Assembly (NCBI GenBank): GCA_947034885.2
Contig: OX344753.2
Coordinates: 27,420,347 to 27,484,346, forward strand
Direction of reading: 5' to 3'
DNA from: Thuidium tamariscinum
Taxonomy: Eukaryota > Streptophyta > Bryopsida > Hypnales > Thuidiaceae
DNA: 64,000 nucleotides
Shown: positions 13,966-27,205 of the stretch, in pieces
Layout of the letters: each line of letters opens with the position of its first letter
Numbering within the stretch: the first letter of the stretch is position 1
Translations under genes and position numbers: made by a program
Notes under the pieces: generated by a model
The model's database searches: none
The model's input: only the letters and a program-made list of their open reading frames with translations
What the model was told of the DNA's origin: nothing

Positions 13966-16900
13966 TCCCGTGTAAGTGCAGAGTGGATGGATCACGCGCC
14001 CGTAAGTTCCATATTGTTGCTCGGTGAACTTTGGATCGTATGGCACAGACGAAGGTCGCAGTTGGGCATGCCTCAGTTGCGACTTGGGAGAGCGGGACTG
14101 AAGACCGACGGCCAGTCCTACTCTTCCCGTTTCCGCGCTCTCCACGTTCCCAATCGGGCTCCCCCTCTGCCGGCTGAGCTTCCCTGGCTTGTTCCCTATT
14201 GATTCCTTCACAAGGCTTGCAATCGTCGTTTACTTATTGAAATACTCAATTGATCAAAAGCAAGAGGCAGGAAAGGAGTGCACAGAAATCATACCTTCAG
14301 TTACAGCAGGAAGTTGGTGCCCAAATTCTGATATTCAACCACACAATAGACAATAGAGCCAATTGTAAAGTTGGTCATGTATTTGTGAACAGGTGGCAAG
14401 AAGCATACATAACCTTTCATCGTTGAAGGGCATAGAAAGTGTCCTCACTCTGGCACTCTAATTCAAAGTGTTGTAACTTTTGCATCCAATGTCCAAATTC
14501 AAAAAACTTTGTTGGAGAAGTTGCACATGCTAGTTTAGTTTGTGTGGTAAAATTTTCAAATCAATCCAAGATGTCCTAATGCTTTGGGAGCCAATCAAAG
14601 TTCACACCTTCAATTTGAATTCACCATATTGCAATTGATGGTTGCAACTTCAAGGGCTTGTATCTCCTTCATCCAACGTTTGTTATCAATAAAAAAAAAA
14701 TTTAAGGGTCATGCTCCTCTAGAATTTTACTTATTGTGGTCAAATTTTTATGGCAATCCAAGTTGTTTTGAATGTTTGAGAGCAATTTGAAGTTCATAAA
14801 CCACACATTTTTGGATTACAGTGAACTTTGGAGGCTTGATTCTTCTTCATACAATGTCCATTTCTAATCATTATTTTGAAAAGTTGCACATTCTAGTCTA
14901 GTTTATTACTATAGGCTAGTATTCATTGCACTAACCCCTAAAGGCCCATGGCCATCTTTCCAATCAAAAAATACTCAAAACTGCCATTTCTACTATGTTC
15001 ATCCAAAAGAGCAAAAAAAAGTGTTTTCATATAATTTAACCTTAGGATCTTGTACTCTCTTTGTTTGAGATTATGTGGTAAGAATTTCATGAGGTTTGAC
15101 CATATAGATTGGAAGTAATGAGCATTTAAAGTTGAAAAAAAGAATTTTTTTTAACATTGTTCTGCAATTTTAGATGACTTTGATTGCCATTTGTTGAATT
15201 TTTTTGCATTATGGACTTTGAATTTAAAATAATTTGTGTTTGAAAATTGGGTTGAAATTGTCAGAAAAAAATTTCAAAAAAAAATTTCTTGAATTTCATT
15301 CTTTAAAAAATTACTAAATAAAGGTACATCCAAGATTGAAAGAAAAGTTAAATCATTAGTAGCTCTAAAATGGGATTGAAACCCAATAATCCCAATAGTG
15401 ATATTCTTTTAACAATAAAATTTAACCTCCTAAATCATATATTTTTTTAAATTGTGAAAAATTGCATCTAAAAATGAATCCCATAAGTTATTTTTCAAGA
15501 AGATGCTCAAATTGCCCAAAAAACAAGATTGTTCATAACTTTCACATACCTAATCCAAATGGAATGAATCAAAGCTTCACACATAGACAAAAATATAATC
15601 TATAAGATAAAAAGAAAATTTAATTTAATTTCAAATTTTTGTGGATTTATTTTTCTGCCCGCCAAGTTGAAATTTGGACTTTTTGTAGTATAACTTTTAC
15701 TATTAGGCACCAGTTGAAATAAAAATTATATTCCCACAAAGCTCATCAATTTTCCTATCTTATGAGAAAGTTTCACAAAGTCTCACTAAAAATTGAGGTC
15801 ATTGGAACCTGCTCAAACTCCAAATTGTCTACGAAGGGGACAATTGGCTTTTAGGGGCTAGGACCTTCTTGAATAATGTCGATACAAATCATTAGCGGAG
15901 ATTTGAGGCCTCCAGAAGATTGTAAGTTCCCCTAGTTTGGGAACGCAAAAACTACTACAAAAATATAGAATTGCAGGAATCTGACGTGGTCAAGAGAGTG
16001 CCACATCATTAATTTATTTATTTTTCGAAAAAAAATTGCACTTTTTCACATTTTAGGACCAAAATTTTTATTTTTTATTTTTTAGTATTTTTGGCCTAAC
16101 AACGGCTAAGAGCTACGGGAACAATCTGAGGAACAATCCCAAAAAGACCCTCCAAAGGCTTCAAATCCCCCCTAATGAAAAAATAAGAACAAAAAATATA
16201 GCATTTAAAATAACATGTCATGAACAATGTGGACAAAAAAAAGTAGGTCAAAAGTTATTTGTGAAATAGAGTTATGCAAATTTTGAAGGAAAAAAAAGAC
16301 TTTGACATTTTCATTTGTGAACAATAGGGAAATCAACTTTGATAGGTTCTTAAAATTAGTCCATTTGAATAAATTTGATTGTGATAAGATAAGACCAAAA
16401 TAATGATCTTAAAAACCTTTGCAATGTGTAGAAGTAAAAGTTTGATATATTCAACTTTATTAGAAGCATGGAGAGATATTGATAGTTTATATTGTCTTTG
16501 TAGAAATATCAAGAAGGGAGTATGTGACATATTGGCAAATGTCAAACACAAGCATAATAGTTTGTGGATATTGCATTTCTATTGACAAGTATAGACTACA
16601 TAAATTTATTTGTCTTTCTACTATGAATTATAGGATTTAATATGAAACTAGTAAAAGGTTGTGAGGAAAGAATTCTTAAAATTTTCACTATATACATTGG
16701 AAGAGAAAAGGTTTTGAAGTGGTAGGATTATTTATTTTCATTTTGGGAAAAATCCTTACATATTATAAGTAGGAACAAAGTTGAAAGGACATTAAGATCA
16801 TAACAATGTAGAAAACGAAATTGAAAAACAAAAAATTGAATTGTGAGAGAGTTCTATTTAAAAAACTAAATTATGTAGACATATTTATTAAAGAATTTGC

Positions 16901-18780
16901 AGAAATGGAGCTTGACAAGTTTTCTTTCAATTTCAACTTGAAATTTTGAAAAAATCCAAAAATTGAAAAAATTATTGCAATTGCAAGCTCTATATGTTAA
17001 AATCCAAAAAACACAATTTGTTGTGTTTTTCATTCATATATATATATATATAAATTTATTTTCATCTTAAATTACAAAATTAGGTTTTTTATTCTTATCT
17101 TCATTAATGGTGAAAATTTTAGATTATTCTAATATATATTCTAATTGATATAATTATTTTTTATCCTTAACTTTAAAAAATAACAATAATTTGTAGTTTT
17201 CATCAAAAAATTTGAATTTTTTTGGGTAAATATAAAGTTCAATTTTATAATAGTTAAAAATATCAAATTTTTATATCTCTATTAAATAAATTATTAAATG
17301 TGGTTTAATAGGTAAATATAACTTGGAGGTCTTTGTTGCAAATTTCTTGTAATATTATATAATTTATAGTTTGAAGTAATAAAAATATAGAATCAATATC
17401 TAAAAGCAATTTAATATACTAAATTCACCTTGGACATTATATTTGACCAAATCACAATGGATCTTGTCCTTTAAGGATTAATCTAACTGAATGAAAAGGT
17501 CTCATGCAAACAACAATGATTTGTGTGAGTTGAAAATTAAGTAACACTTACATGCAATTATTTTTTGGTGGTATTACTTGGTAACTTTTGTAAATAGTTT
17601 TATGTTGAATAACTCTTATAGGTAGCAATTGAAATAAAACTTCAATCCTAAAGATGCAATTGATTTTTCTAAAGTGTTTCTTTGCACTAACTAAGTCCAA
17701 TTGGTGGACCAAGTGTATACAAAGAAATAGAGCCAATTGACAAGGGAGAAGCAAAAGACTTGACACAATTATTTGTACAAGTGCTAGACACACTAACTCA
17801 AGTACTAGATACAACAATGTAGTAAATCAAGCAAAATAGTGGTATATCTAACAATAGTGTCAGGTGTGTGTAGAAGTGTGGACTTCATGTATTTGAAAAT
17901 GTTGGAATACATTTTATTTGTGTTATATAAATTATAAATTTCAAACAAGAAGGTAGTGGACATGCCTTAAATTCCATTTTGATTTTCTAAAGAAATGCTT
18001 CAATATTTACAGTGATTTTCTTTTGAACATATGATATTGGCACAAAAATGATATGGATAAGTGTTAATAATATTGCAATTTGAAGTGTTGGAAGATTAAA
18101 AAATGAAAACAAAACGAATCATAGATGCAAGAAAAGCATACATTCTTTATTCACTCAGTTGACTTAGAAATATTCAAAAGTACATCCTCACAAAAAGTTT
18201 GCATGCACAATTGAAGTACAACAAAATAAAATGTAAGGTTCTTATGTTTTCAAAAAGTAGGAGGTACCCAACATTTTAAGCAAACACACTTTTAGTGAAT
18301 AGTAGTGCATACCGTCATTGCACTTGGCCAAGTGCAAAACATGTCTAATTTGGTGTTTTGTTGTTGAATCTATATGAAGAAAAAGTGCACCCCCTCCAAT
18401 GTAGTTGATCAATTTCATGAAGTAAGTGTTGTTTTTGGCAAATTGATTATTTTTATGATATCAACAATGGTAATTGAAATTCTTAGAAATTTTCTTAGAA
18501 ATATATGATCATAAATTTAAGTCTTCATCCACAAAAATTGCACCTAAAAATGCATTACATATAGGTTAATGCTCAAGGAGGAGGGGATTGTCCTCCAAAA
18601 AAAGTTGATAAGAACAATGGAAACCAACAATACAGCCTTTTTGCAGTTGGTTATCATTTTTGCATTTTTGAATGTATCTTTTTGAGTCATATGAGTGTGT
18701 TTTATATGTTTTTTGTGGTATTTGTTTAACAATTTGGTGTTTTGGATGCATGTTTGAATGACATAATTTCATTTTCCAAA
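13966..18780. other. AT-rich intergenic/repeat DNA, no gene seen
   Basis: Long A/T homopolymer runs and repeated phrases (several variants of tgaattttt/aaaatttg) without any reading frame of protein character. A (TA)n tract lies at about 17037-17052. The stretch 14460-16150 reads like decayed transposon sequence, but no terminal repeats or coding domains could be found. Confidence 0.6.
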
Positions 18781-20520
18781 TAGGATTTTGAGGAGATCGG
18801 TCGGTTTGTTGTTTCTGGTTGGGTCGAATCTGTGGATGAATGGTAGTGAGTGTTCAATTTGGAATTTTGTTTTAAGTCCAAGTTAGGGTGACTGATCCTA
18901 ATGGAAATGCGGGTGGAAGGAAGTTGGTGGAATTCCTAGTTGGATGGTTGGAATTTCAATTTGGAATGGTATTGATGTGTAGTGTGTGCTTTCCAAGTCG
19001 ATTAGTGAGTGCGGGTGGTTGTGCTGCTAAGTTGGTTAAGGAACCGTTTGTTTGGTCCTATACAAGGTGTCATTCCAATTTGGTTTTCACCCACTGCGAG
19101 AGAGTCGAGTGCGAGTCCCAGCTGGTGAAGGCTGGTTTTTTTTTATGTGTGTTTCCAAGTTGGTGCTTGGAGTGTGATTGTGTGATGTTTGATGGTTGTA
19201 TGAATGAATGTTTGAGTCCTAATCGGGGAAGTATTTTGCAGTGAATGGCTGTGTCGAGTGGAAGATTTTTAAATGTTTATGATCCAAGGTTGGATCGTGT
19301 CATTGTGAGTCCTATTCGGAGATTGCACATGGAGGCAAATCCCGGTGTTTCTCGTGGAGAGAAGAATATCTAATTGGAATGTGCGGAAGAGCTACGAAGT
19401 TTCTACAAGCTGAGAGATAGATTTAAGCCTAGTAGGAGATTTTATATTGATGAAATTTATAGTGAAGCATGTGAGCATGATTAATTCCAAACGGGAGTTA
19501 GAAGCTGAGTGGATCAGCGTGTGAGCGAGTTGTGGTGAACGCAAAAGTTAAAGTGCAGAAGTAATTCCAAGTGGTAGAGAATGATTCCAACTTGGAGAAT
19601 GTTATTGACTGGAAAGATGTAGCGTATGTAGGACTATAGGATTGTCAAATCACAAGTCCAAATTGGAGAGAAATTGCTGAGGCAGCAGCATGTTAGGAAA
19701 AGCTTAAAGATGTGTAATGGTGATTTGTCACCAACTTGGATTTTTATGAGAAGATTTATATCCAGTTGGTGTTGTGTGTCGTTGTAGCTGACGGGAATTT
19801 TATGCTTGGTTGTATGTAGGGTAATTGAGATTTTATGTTTTAAATCAAATTGGTATGAATGCAAGTCCGAATTGGTCGTGTAAGAAGTGATATGTGCGTC
19901 TGTGTGAATTCCAATTTGGTCTGTGAGAGCGAGTCTGTCGCGTTAAGCTGCCAAGTAGGGAAGCTGTATGGCGATTTGATGAGATCTAATTTTATGAGTC
20001 CAATTTGGTAGTCGGAGTGTATGCAATTGGTGAAAGAAGATGACAATTCATGAGTGAGTTAAGTGTGAGAAAGGCATAAAAATGGAGAGTAAGGAAATTC
20101 CCAAGTTGGGTAGAAGCAAATGCAAGTTCTGTAATTGCCAGAGTTATGAGAGACCAAATTGTGGAGTTGTAAGTAAAAATCCCAAATTAGTAGGTGAAGT
20201 AGCTAATGTTGTAGTGATAGGAGACAAAACCAATTTGGTTTGGTGAGATTGCCCAAGTTGGTAGTGAAGGGCAGTGATTAGGAATGTACCAAGTAAATTT
20301 TAAGAGAAAATCAGTTACCTTGCTCAATCCAATTCGGGAGAGTGAAGGAGGGCAGTAGTTGCAGAGCCAAGTTGGTGGAAGAAAAGAAAGCAGCGGTTCC
20401 CTGTGAAGGCGGCCAACTGGGAAGTTCAAGAGGCTGGTGGCAGCAAGCCAAGTCGGAGAAAGACTGGGGACCAAATCGAAGAGGAAGTGCTATCCAATTT
20501 GGGAGATAAGTGGAAATATA
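18781..20520. mobile_element. Palindromic-word island C (word CCAANTTGG), probable LTR-like element body
   Basis: Almost 30 near-copies of TCCAANTTGG or its one-base variants recur every 30-70 bp, for example near 18961, 19076, 19151, 19660, 19732, 19758, 19866, 19909, 20008, 20100, 20231, 20253, 20329, 20371 and 20490. The sequence between the words is not repeated, so this is not a tandem satellite. A phrase around 19145-19180 (GTGTGTTTCC, word, GTGTGATTGTG) resembles the GTGTGT-rich phrase next to the words in the LTR-like elements at 21933 and 27680, suggesting a shared skeleton. Exact ends were not found. No coding region. Confidence 0.55.
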
Positions 20521-21364
20521 ATGAAATAAAAAAAAATTAGAAATAATAACTAAATAGTTAATTATTTTAGAAATTAGAAGATGAATTTAGGAACAATTGT
20601 CTTGGCTTGGTGTTTGTGTAGGCCAATTAGGTGTATTTAGAAGCAATCCTATTTAATAACCTCCCTAGGAACGAACATAACTATTAGTTGAATAAATCCA
20701 AATAGGTATCAACACAATCTACAGCAATCCCCAACAATGAGTAGCATTGTTTGACATAAATTACGGGTGGGAAATCTTCATGTAAAGAAATCTTTTGGAT
20801 GAATAGAGTTATTTTCAATGAAATATATATAATGCCTAATTACGTGAGCAATTCAAAATCATGTAATCAAGGTCAAAAATCCTAATTTTGGCCTACAATC
20901 TACCACGAGAATGTAGAAGACATTTCCCTATCATGGTTTATGTGGCTATAAAGGTTTAAAATTGAATGCATTGTCCCATTTAATAAATATTTCAAATGCA
21001 ATAGCATTTAGATGGAACAATGGTCTATATTGCAAACTATAGTCTCTAAGATAGAAGCACCCATAACCATTAGTCTACCCATTCTTTGACACTAGAATTG
21101 CCTTAAACTATCTCCAAAAGTACCTTGAAACAATCTCCATTCTTAATTGTGGTTGGTAGGCTTAGATTTTGGTGTGAAAATCAAGGTTGCTTTATAAGAG
21201 TGCAATTTAGGATGCCCTAAGGAATTATAGTTTAAGAAATTCATAGAAATTTGGTACCTAATCCAAAAATTATATATTTTTTTTAATTCATGATTTTCAA
21301 TTGCTAATACTTCAAAAATATTTTTTTAGAAAAGATGCTTCCAACCATACTAAATTGATTATTT
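20521..21364. other. AT-rich spacer with an inverted repeat pair
   Basis: No gene. AGCACCCATAACC at about 21056-21068 is the exact reverse complement of GGTTATGGGTGCT at about 21369-21381, and similarity extends a few bases on each side, so a short MITE-like element of about 330 bp may occupy 21050-21388. This competes with the LTR start proposed at 21365. Confidence 0.4.
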
Positions 21365-22407
21365 TGACGGTTATGGGTGCTACTACCTTATACAATGGCT
21401 AATACAATCCCACACTCTCAATTCCAGAACAAAACTCAAATACTGCAAGAATCAAAATAATTTGTATGTGTTAAATTGTTGATATTTTAAATACTTTTAA
21501 TTAAATGGAAATTTCTTTTAGTTTTTTCTTGTTAAAATCTAAAATGACATTAACCAATATGCCAACATACAAAAAGTTTTTTGGAGATTCTATAGTCACC
21601 ATATATTTTTAAAATTCCTAACTAGTTGATTTGGCGAAGTACTTTACAACTAATTGTCAATTAGTTGTCACATTGATGAACTATTTTAGACTACTTTTCA
21701 TTAGAATTCTAAAAGGTGAAATTAGGTTACAATGTAGAAGGAACAAATTGTTTGGTAGTTATTTAAAATGAACTATCATCTTTTGGAGAGAATACAATCT
21801 GACAATTCGAAGTTTTTTCCCCCACTCTCTCCGTCTTCTCGGTCTTCATTTTGGTTTTTAGTCAAATTGTAAACTTCTTGTTGTAATGATGAACTCCTTC
21901 AAGATTTTAATATAAGTATATTTTACAAATTGTTTTGTGTGTATGTGTGTTTGTGTCCAGTGATTGGACTTTGTGGTTGTCCGGAGTGGAGGCGTTTACA
22001 ATTTGTCTTGTTGTGTTATTCAAAGATTGGATTGTGTATAGATTTTGTGTGTATAATTCTATATGTTTGTGCAACCAGTTGTATTGGTAGATGTGGTTAT
22101 TACTGTTTGTGCAAATTAAAAGAAAGATCTGTTTACTGCCAAGAGTATTGACAAATTGTTAATTTTTGAACCTCTTTACTATCAACTACTAGCCTTTACA
22201 AATTGGTATACATTTTTATTGATTATCTTTATTGAGAATAATTGGAGTAATAGAGATTCCAACAATGGTGAAAGTATGCGTTTGTAGTGGAGATTGACAA
22301 ATTGTTCAAGCAAGCAGAAGAAGCTCGTGGAGTGATTGCAAGCGGAGATGGACCAATTGTCCAAGTTTGCAAACCTAGGCATGGTAGTTGATTCAATTGG
22401 TGATTAA
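21365..22407 (+). mobile_element. Left part of solo-LTR-like element A (word ACAAATTGT)
   Basis: The element would begin TGACGG after TATTT (21360-21364) and end CTACA at 39221 before an identical TATTT (39222-39226), which is the TG...CA plus 5 bp duplication layout of an LTR. The word ACAAATTGT and variants recur at 21780-22400 (near 21926, 22003, 22149, 22195, 22297, 22352). The phrase at 21933-21975, GTGTATGTGTGTTTGTG then a TGATTGGA word, is matched in the element at 27206-29641. The part after 22407 is separated by the piggyBac element. Counting both parts the LTR is about 2.8 kb. The inverted repeat around 21056/21369 is an alternative explanation of the left edge. Confidence 0.4.
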
Positions 22408-22818
22408 CCCTTCAATGCCGAAGGAAGCAAAAACTACCTTCTCGTATCTTCAAACACAATTTTGAGGGTGCTTTGCAATCTTGATCGTTGAGCAACGAAC
22501 AAGTAATTTGTATGCAATTCAACCTAGTTTCCGAGGCACTTCTCGAATTAAAGATTGGAGTTACCAATTGCCGCAGGCAGCTGCATTCATCAACCAAGGT
22601 TCAAGCTTCAGGGTGGTAGAGCCTTCGAACACCAACAAGAAGATGATGTCTGCTACTGTCTTGAAGTCTAACACGGGATCCTTCTCTGGATTTAGGGTTT
22701 GGCGCAAACTTGGTCTTGCCTTGGTGGTCGTTGGGTGTCCGTTCACGAGGACTTCTTATGAGGTTTACGGTTGTTGGAGTTTAGTGTCGTACGCGCAGTC
22801 TAGCAGAAAGCACCTTTA
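22408..22818. other. Left non-coding segment of the candidate piggyBac element
   Basis: Moderate-GC sequence with a 117-codon open frame (22481-22834) that shows no recognised domain and runs into the next element, so it is not taken as a gene. Confidence 0.35.
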
Positions 22819-24017
22819 TCACACCCAAACGTGATAATATGACACGGAATATCGTCCCAGGAGATTCCAGACGTTACTAATAGTTGCGTTTTCCGGTTTC
22901 TAGGTTTATCGGATCAAAACACCCCAAGTTACTACTCTTAATCCGGAATACCAACTTATCTTCCAGACTGTTTTTCAGGATCCGTCTTTTCTTTCCGAAT
23001 CCGTCTCTCAACTATGACCGGATTCCTTTCTCGGATCTGGATTTCTCCTTCACCCGGATCCGTCTCAATCCGGAATCCGGTTCCGTCACTCAATAATTGG
23101 TTTTTGATACCCCTGTTTTACCCTCAGGGAGTCCTCTCTTGATCTTTAGAGGGGTAGGGACTTACCACTCGTACACCTCACGCTCTCTTCTCTCAAACAA
23201 AACACATGAAAACACCAAAATATATCTGATGTTGTGTTAGGGCCGGATTCGGATCCTCACAACTTCCCGGATAGCTCTAGGCCAATCCGGTTAGCAGGTC
23301 ACTCAGGACTACTTCACTTGCCCTTACTACAACGACAGATTCGAAAACCCCTAGACCCGAAAGGACGTATTTTCCTAGTTCTTCGGATCGACTCAGTGGT
23401 TGGCAGACCTTCCGATGGACGGAACTTTCCTATGGCGGCTGCTTAACTCCGCACGAATCCGCCCCTGCGGTTCCGGAACCTCCTCCTCGTCACTCCTAGA
23501 CTCACACCGGATCACCGTTCCGGTGAATTAAAGGCTCTACGCTCAAACTCACGATTCAAGATCCTAACTCTCGGAAGTTGGTCACTCAATTCGGATTTCA
23601 AGTGCCTCAGAATCCGGATTCCTCCTCACCCTTCCCTCTTGCCTCTCAACACTTCAATGAACACACCAAGAAGAGACTCAAACACAAGTCAGAGCTAGAA
23701 TGTCCATCCGCCGGCTCAAATTAAAGAAGGGAATGAAAATACAATAGAATATGCACTAGGAGGGAATGACAAACCAACTAACTTGCCTGCCCCTTAAAAG
23801 CCCAAAAACACAATGAAAGTCAAAGCCTAAAAACAGAAACGGAATGCCAACAAGGCCAAAGAAAATCCGAAACAACCAATCGGAGCCCAACCGGATTATC
23901 CGGAAAGGTCCGGCCAGTTGTCCCTAAAGTTCCGGATCGGGGCCCACATCCGGGAAATCCGTCCAGGAAACTTCCGTCCCAAAATCTCAAAATCCTACCT
24001 AACTACTCAACCCTATC

Positions 24018-26015
24018 CTACTTACGTGCCCGCTTCGATGTCGCGCCCACGGGCGGAACTGAACTTCTCCGCGTTGCTGCCTTGGGAGGGGGAGCCTTCT
24101 TGGTGGCGGATCGGGTCTGCCTCTTCTGAATCGGAACCGGCGGCGTTCTGCTGTCTTCTGTTGAAGTCTCCTCCGAATCCGCCTCGGAGCTTTCCGAATG
24201 CTCCACTTCCTGAAATCCGCCCTGCTCCCTAACTTCATCACGGATGGTGAGGGGCGGATTGTCTTCCCTGTCCGAGTCATCCAAGATGACTGTCTCGCTG
24301 CACGGATCCTTGCCCAGAACCCTGTCTGGCTCGTTCATGTGGGCGAACTTCTCCGGATTCTCCTTGGCCGGATTCGCTAGGGCCTTCATCCGGATCTCGA
24401 GGTCGAGCCGTGGTGATGCCCTCTTCTCTTGCGGATCCGTAGGTGTGTTGGACGGTCCGGCCGCATTCGGATCCGATCCGAGCTCGCCGAGGTTCTTCAC
24501 GACCGGCGAGTTTCCGAGTAGCTTCCGATCCGTCGACATCCGTCCTTGCGCTCCGGGGCTGAAGTCCGTAAACACCTGCTGGTTGAGCAAGCTCGACAGT
24601 CCTTCCCCCAACTCCGGATTGAGAGTCCCAATTAAGGCCCTCATCTCCTTCAGTACCCCTTCCATCTTGGCCTAGTAATCCACCAAGATGGTGATGACTT
24701 TCGATCCGGTGACGTGCCCTTCCGTCATCAGCCGGGCGGAAAACAGTTTCGCCCTGATCACTGTATCTGCCGGCTGGGCCACCAACTCCTGCAGGTTCCG
24801 AACTAAGGAGGTAGCCTCCACGATCTTCCCGTTGGCGACACTGAGATCACTCTCCAGGTACGTCACCGTGCTCTGGAGCCCATTCCGCTCCTCTTCCGCC
24901 TTCCGTCGTCCCTCTTCAGCTATCCGGGCCAGATCTTCCGCCTGCCGGGTCCGATCCGTCTGGTTCTGGGCCTTGTCCTCCTACTTCCGGATCTCTTCGT
25001 CCTTCTTCCGCAACACGTCTTGAGTCGGAAGACAGTCGAGGATTTCCGGAATGTCCTCGATCTTCACCGCGCCCAGCTTCGTGACAATTTGCTCGAGTAT
25101 CGCCTCATACTGGTTGTTATCTGCGTGTGCCATCATGGCGTGACGGATGATGGTGTCGAAGTGGTTCCGCTTCTTTTTCCCCAAGGTCGATTCGGGTGGA
25201 TCCGGGTCTGGGTGTCCCCTCTTATCCGGCGTGGTGGACTTCTTCCGTTCCGACTTCCGTTCCGGCTGGCTGGCCGGCTTCTGCTCTTCCGGGTCCTCGT
25301 CCATCCGCTCGTCGTCTGGGTCCTCCGGCTCCTTCTCCAACTCATCCGTCAAGCCGTACTTGAGGATCTGAATTCCCGTCTCATAGCGGAGGAGTTCCGG
25401 GCCACTCAACACATCATTGTGGTGGTACAGGTGGAAGAGATAGCCGCTGATAGTGCTGGTCTTCTCCCGTCCCACATGCTCGGCTAGCCGGTTAACTACC
25501 CACTGGAGGACTATACCCCAGTTGACTATCCGCTTCTCAAAACACCCGAAGATGGTGTTTGCTACCGTCACGGTGACACGGGTAGGCTTTTCTGGATAGA
25601 GGATGGGAATCAAGAATTCCAACATCCGTCTATGCCGGTCGTTCGTGCAATCCGGAACTGAGTATCCGTCCTTAGGGTGGGGCGGATTCCGGAACTTGTT
25701 AACACCAAACTTGTCCGTCCGGGGAGCTAGACCTAATCCGGTTTTATCAAAACCGTATACATTCGCCCAGATATCCGGCGTCCAGGCACTCGGTCTACCC
25801 CTCACTGTGAGTTCGTACTGATTCGGAACTCCCGAGAAGATTTCCTGTACCATCTCGTCACTCTTCACACTCCAAGGGCGTTGGATCAACCCATGACACC
25901 CTAGGAAGACTAGATCATCCTCTAACTCCTTCCGATGCTGCGGATCGGAAGGGATAACTGGCGAAATTGCCTTGGCAGTCACTACCGCCCGTTTCGGATT
26001 GGAGGAACTCGCCAT
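24018..26015 (-). pseudogene. Decayed transposon ORF, putative plant transposon protein type, two in-frame TAG stops
   Basis: From ATG 26013-26015 (MASSSNPKRAVVTAKAI) one frame runs about 665 codons to 24018 and is broken only by TAG codons at 24981-24983 and 24672-24674. The N-terminal 220 residues are globular, with a block (RRMLEFLIPILYPEKPT, then TVANTIFG, then ISGYLFHLYHHNDVL) that recalls the putative plant transposon protein domain found in retroelement accessory ORFs; this match is from memory. Then follow an acidic/Lys-rich linker, a coiled coil (about 24700-25000) and a Ser/Asp-rich tail ending in basic residues. Without the nonsense codons the three parts remain in one frame. A TATA box sits about 175 bp upstream. 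No catalytic motif is visible and the function is unknown. The density of TCCGGA words inside the codons is odd. Confidence 0.65.
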
Positions 26016-26190
26016 CTCTCCGCCCGAGTCAAAACTTGTCGGTGCGGTCGGCACCGACCTTGAACTAAACCCGGAACCGATCTCTACTGCTCACCATTCT
26101 TTCTCTCTCTATACGCGCTTCAAAACCTGCACACAAGCCGTACCTCGATTTGCCAAATCGAAAAGGAAAAATGAAGTGGAGAGGAGGGGT

Positions 26191-26197
26191 TTATATA
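26191..26197 (-). promoter_or_regulatory. TATA box upstream of the transposon ORF
   Basis: TATATAA on the minus strand lies about 175 bp before the ATG at 26015, in a GC-rich context, at a plausible distance for a plant promoter with an untranslated leader. Confidence 0.6.
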
Positions 26198-26337
26198 CCA
26201 GTCGGTACCCTGCGTTCCCAGTTCCCCTCGGAACGGCGCGACGTTCCCCGGCCGTTACGCTAGTTTCCGTAGGTCGGTGGCGTAGACCCGTAGGAGCCGA
26301 CCATCCGGAACTGCATCGGATCCGTCTTTAGGTATAC

Positions 26338-26393
26338 CGGATCCGTCCTTGACAATATCGGATCCGTCCTTGACAATATCGGATCCGTCTTTC
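26338..26393. repeat. 21 bp tandem repeat, about 2.6 copies
   Basis: The unit CGGATCCGTCCTTGACAATAT is seen twice in full and once in part. It lies upstream of the TATA box of the minus-strand ORF, where it would be a promoter-proximal repeat containing the element's recurrent word. Confidence 0.9.
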
Positions 26394-26634
26394 CAAGTTC
26401 CGTCTTCCGGAAAGTTCCATTCCGGATACTGAGGAATCCGGATCCGGAAACTTATGCCCATAGACCGGAAATTCACCTTGGTCAATCCGGTTCAGACGGA
26501 TCCCAAGGAAAGAAGACTCTAATTGTCTTCTTTTCGCCATATCTAACCCTAAAATTTTGAAAAATTGAGCTTACTCTATATACTATCTTCCTATTTTACT
26601 TACATGATATTTCCGGACTGCGACATTTAGCATA

Positions 26635-27205
26635 AGGCACATTCATTGCAAAAAGATGTAGCTGACATTTGCACACTTGTCATGGGGCTAAAATGCCATA
26701 GAATAATTTGAGGGTTAGCGTGTTGTGAAAGTACTGATCCAACTTTGTAGTGGAGGTCGTTTTTGAGCATCATCATAATTGTTTTGCACTATGTGGTCAC
26801 AATCTTGCAAAGGGGCACTCATTGCCATGAATGGCAAAAGTGGCAAGTTTTGCTGGATGGTCGTGGAATCCCTTATAGCCTCACAACATTGGCAAAGAGG
26901 TAGCTCATCAAGTTCTCAAGTTCCCAAAAATTTGAGACTCCTGCCACTGATTTTGCCACCCAACCTTCAGAGTAGCTATAGCAATGGAGAGGCAAAGATA
27001 CAAATACAAGCACATGACACCAGCTAGATTCCTCGATCACTTGGAGGAAGAAGTGGAACTTTTTGATAATTAGATGGTAGAAGATAAGAGGAGTGACAAA
27101 GAGAGAGTGGGCATTTTGAATTGCTTGAGCGAGAAGCACTTGCGTCATTTGTCCTTACCATCAAAGAGTAGGCTACTTCCTCCGAACCCCATAGCAAAAG
27201 AGTGG
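26635..27205. other. Spacer between two insertions, probably piggyBac body
   Basis: No gene recognised. Words such as TTGCAAAG, TTGCCATGAATGGCAA and GGCAAGTTTTGCTGG occur around 26800-26860. By position it would be part of the interrupted piggyBac element. Confidence 0.35.

Larger units (their letters stand above)
22819..26634 (-). mobile_element. GC-rich element saturated with TCCGGA words, LTR-like, with internal ORF
   Basis: Composition jumps abruptly at both edges from AT-rich flanks to GC-rich sequence in which TCCGGA, GGATCC and ATCCGTC recur every few dozen bases in coding and non-coding parts alike. Read on the minus strand it would start TGTCGCAG at 26634 and end GGGTGTGA near 22819. 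The flanks share the 4-mer TTTA, but no clean 5 bp duplication is seen. A TATA box at 26191-26197 (minus) precedes a long minus-strand reading frame. No reverse transcriptase, integrase or second LTR is present, so it could be a very long solo LTR or a non-autonomous element. Confidence 0.55.
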
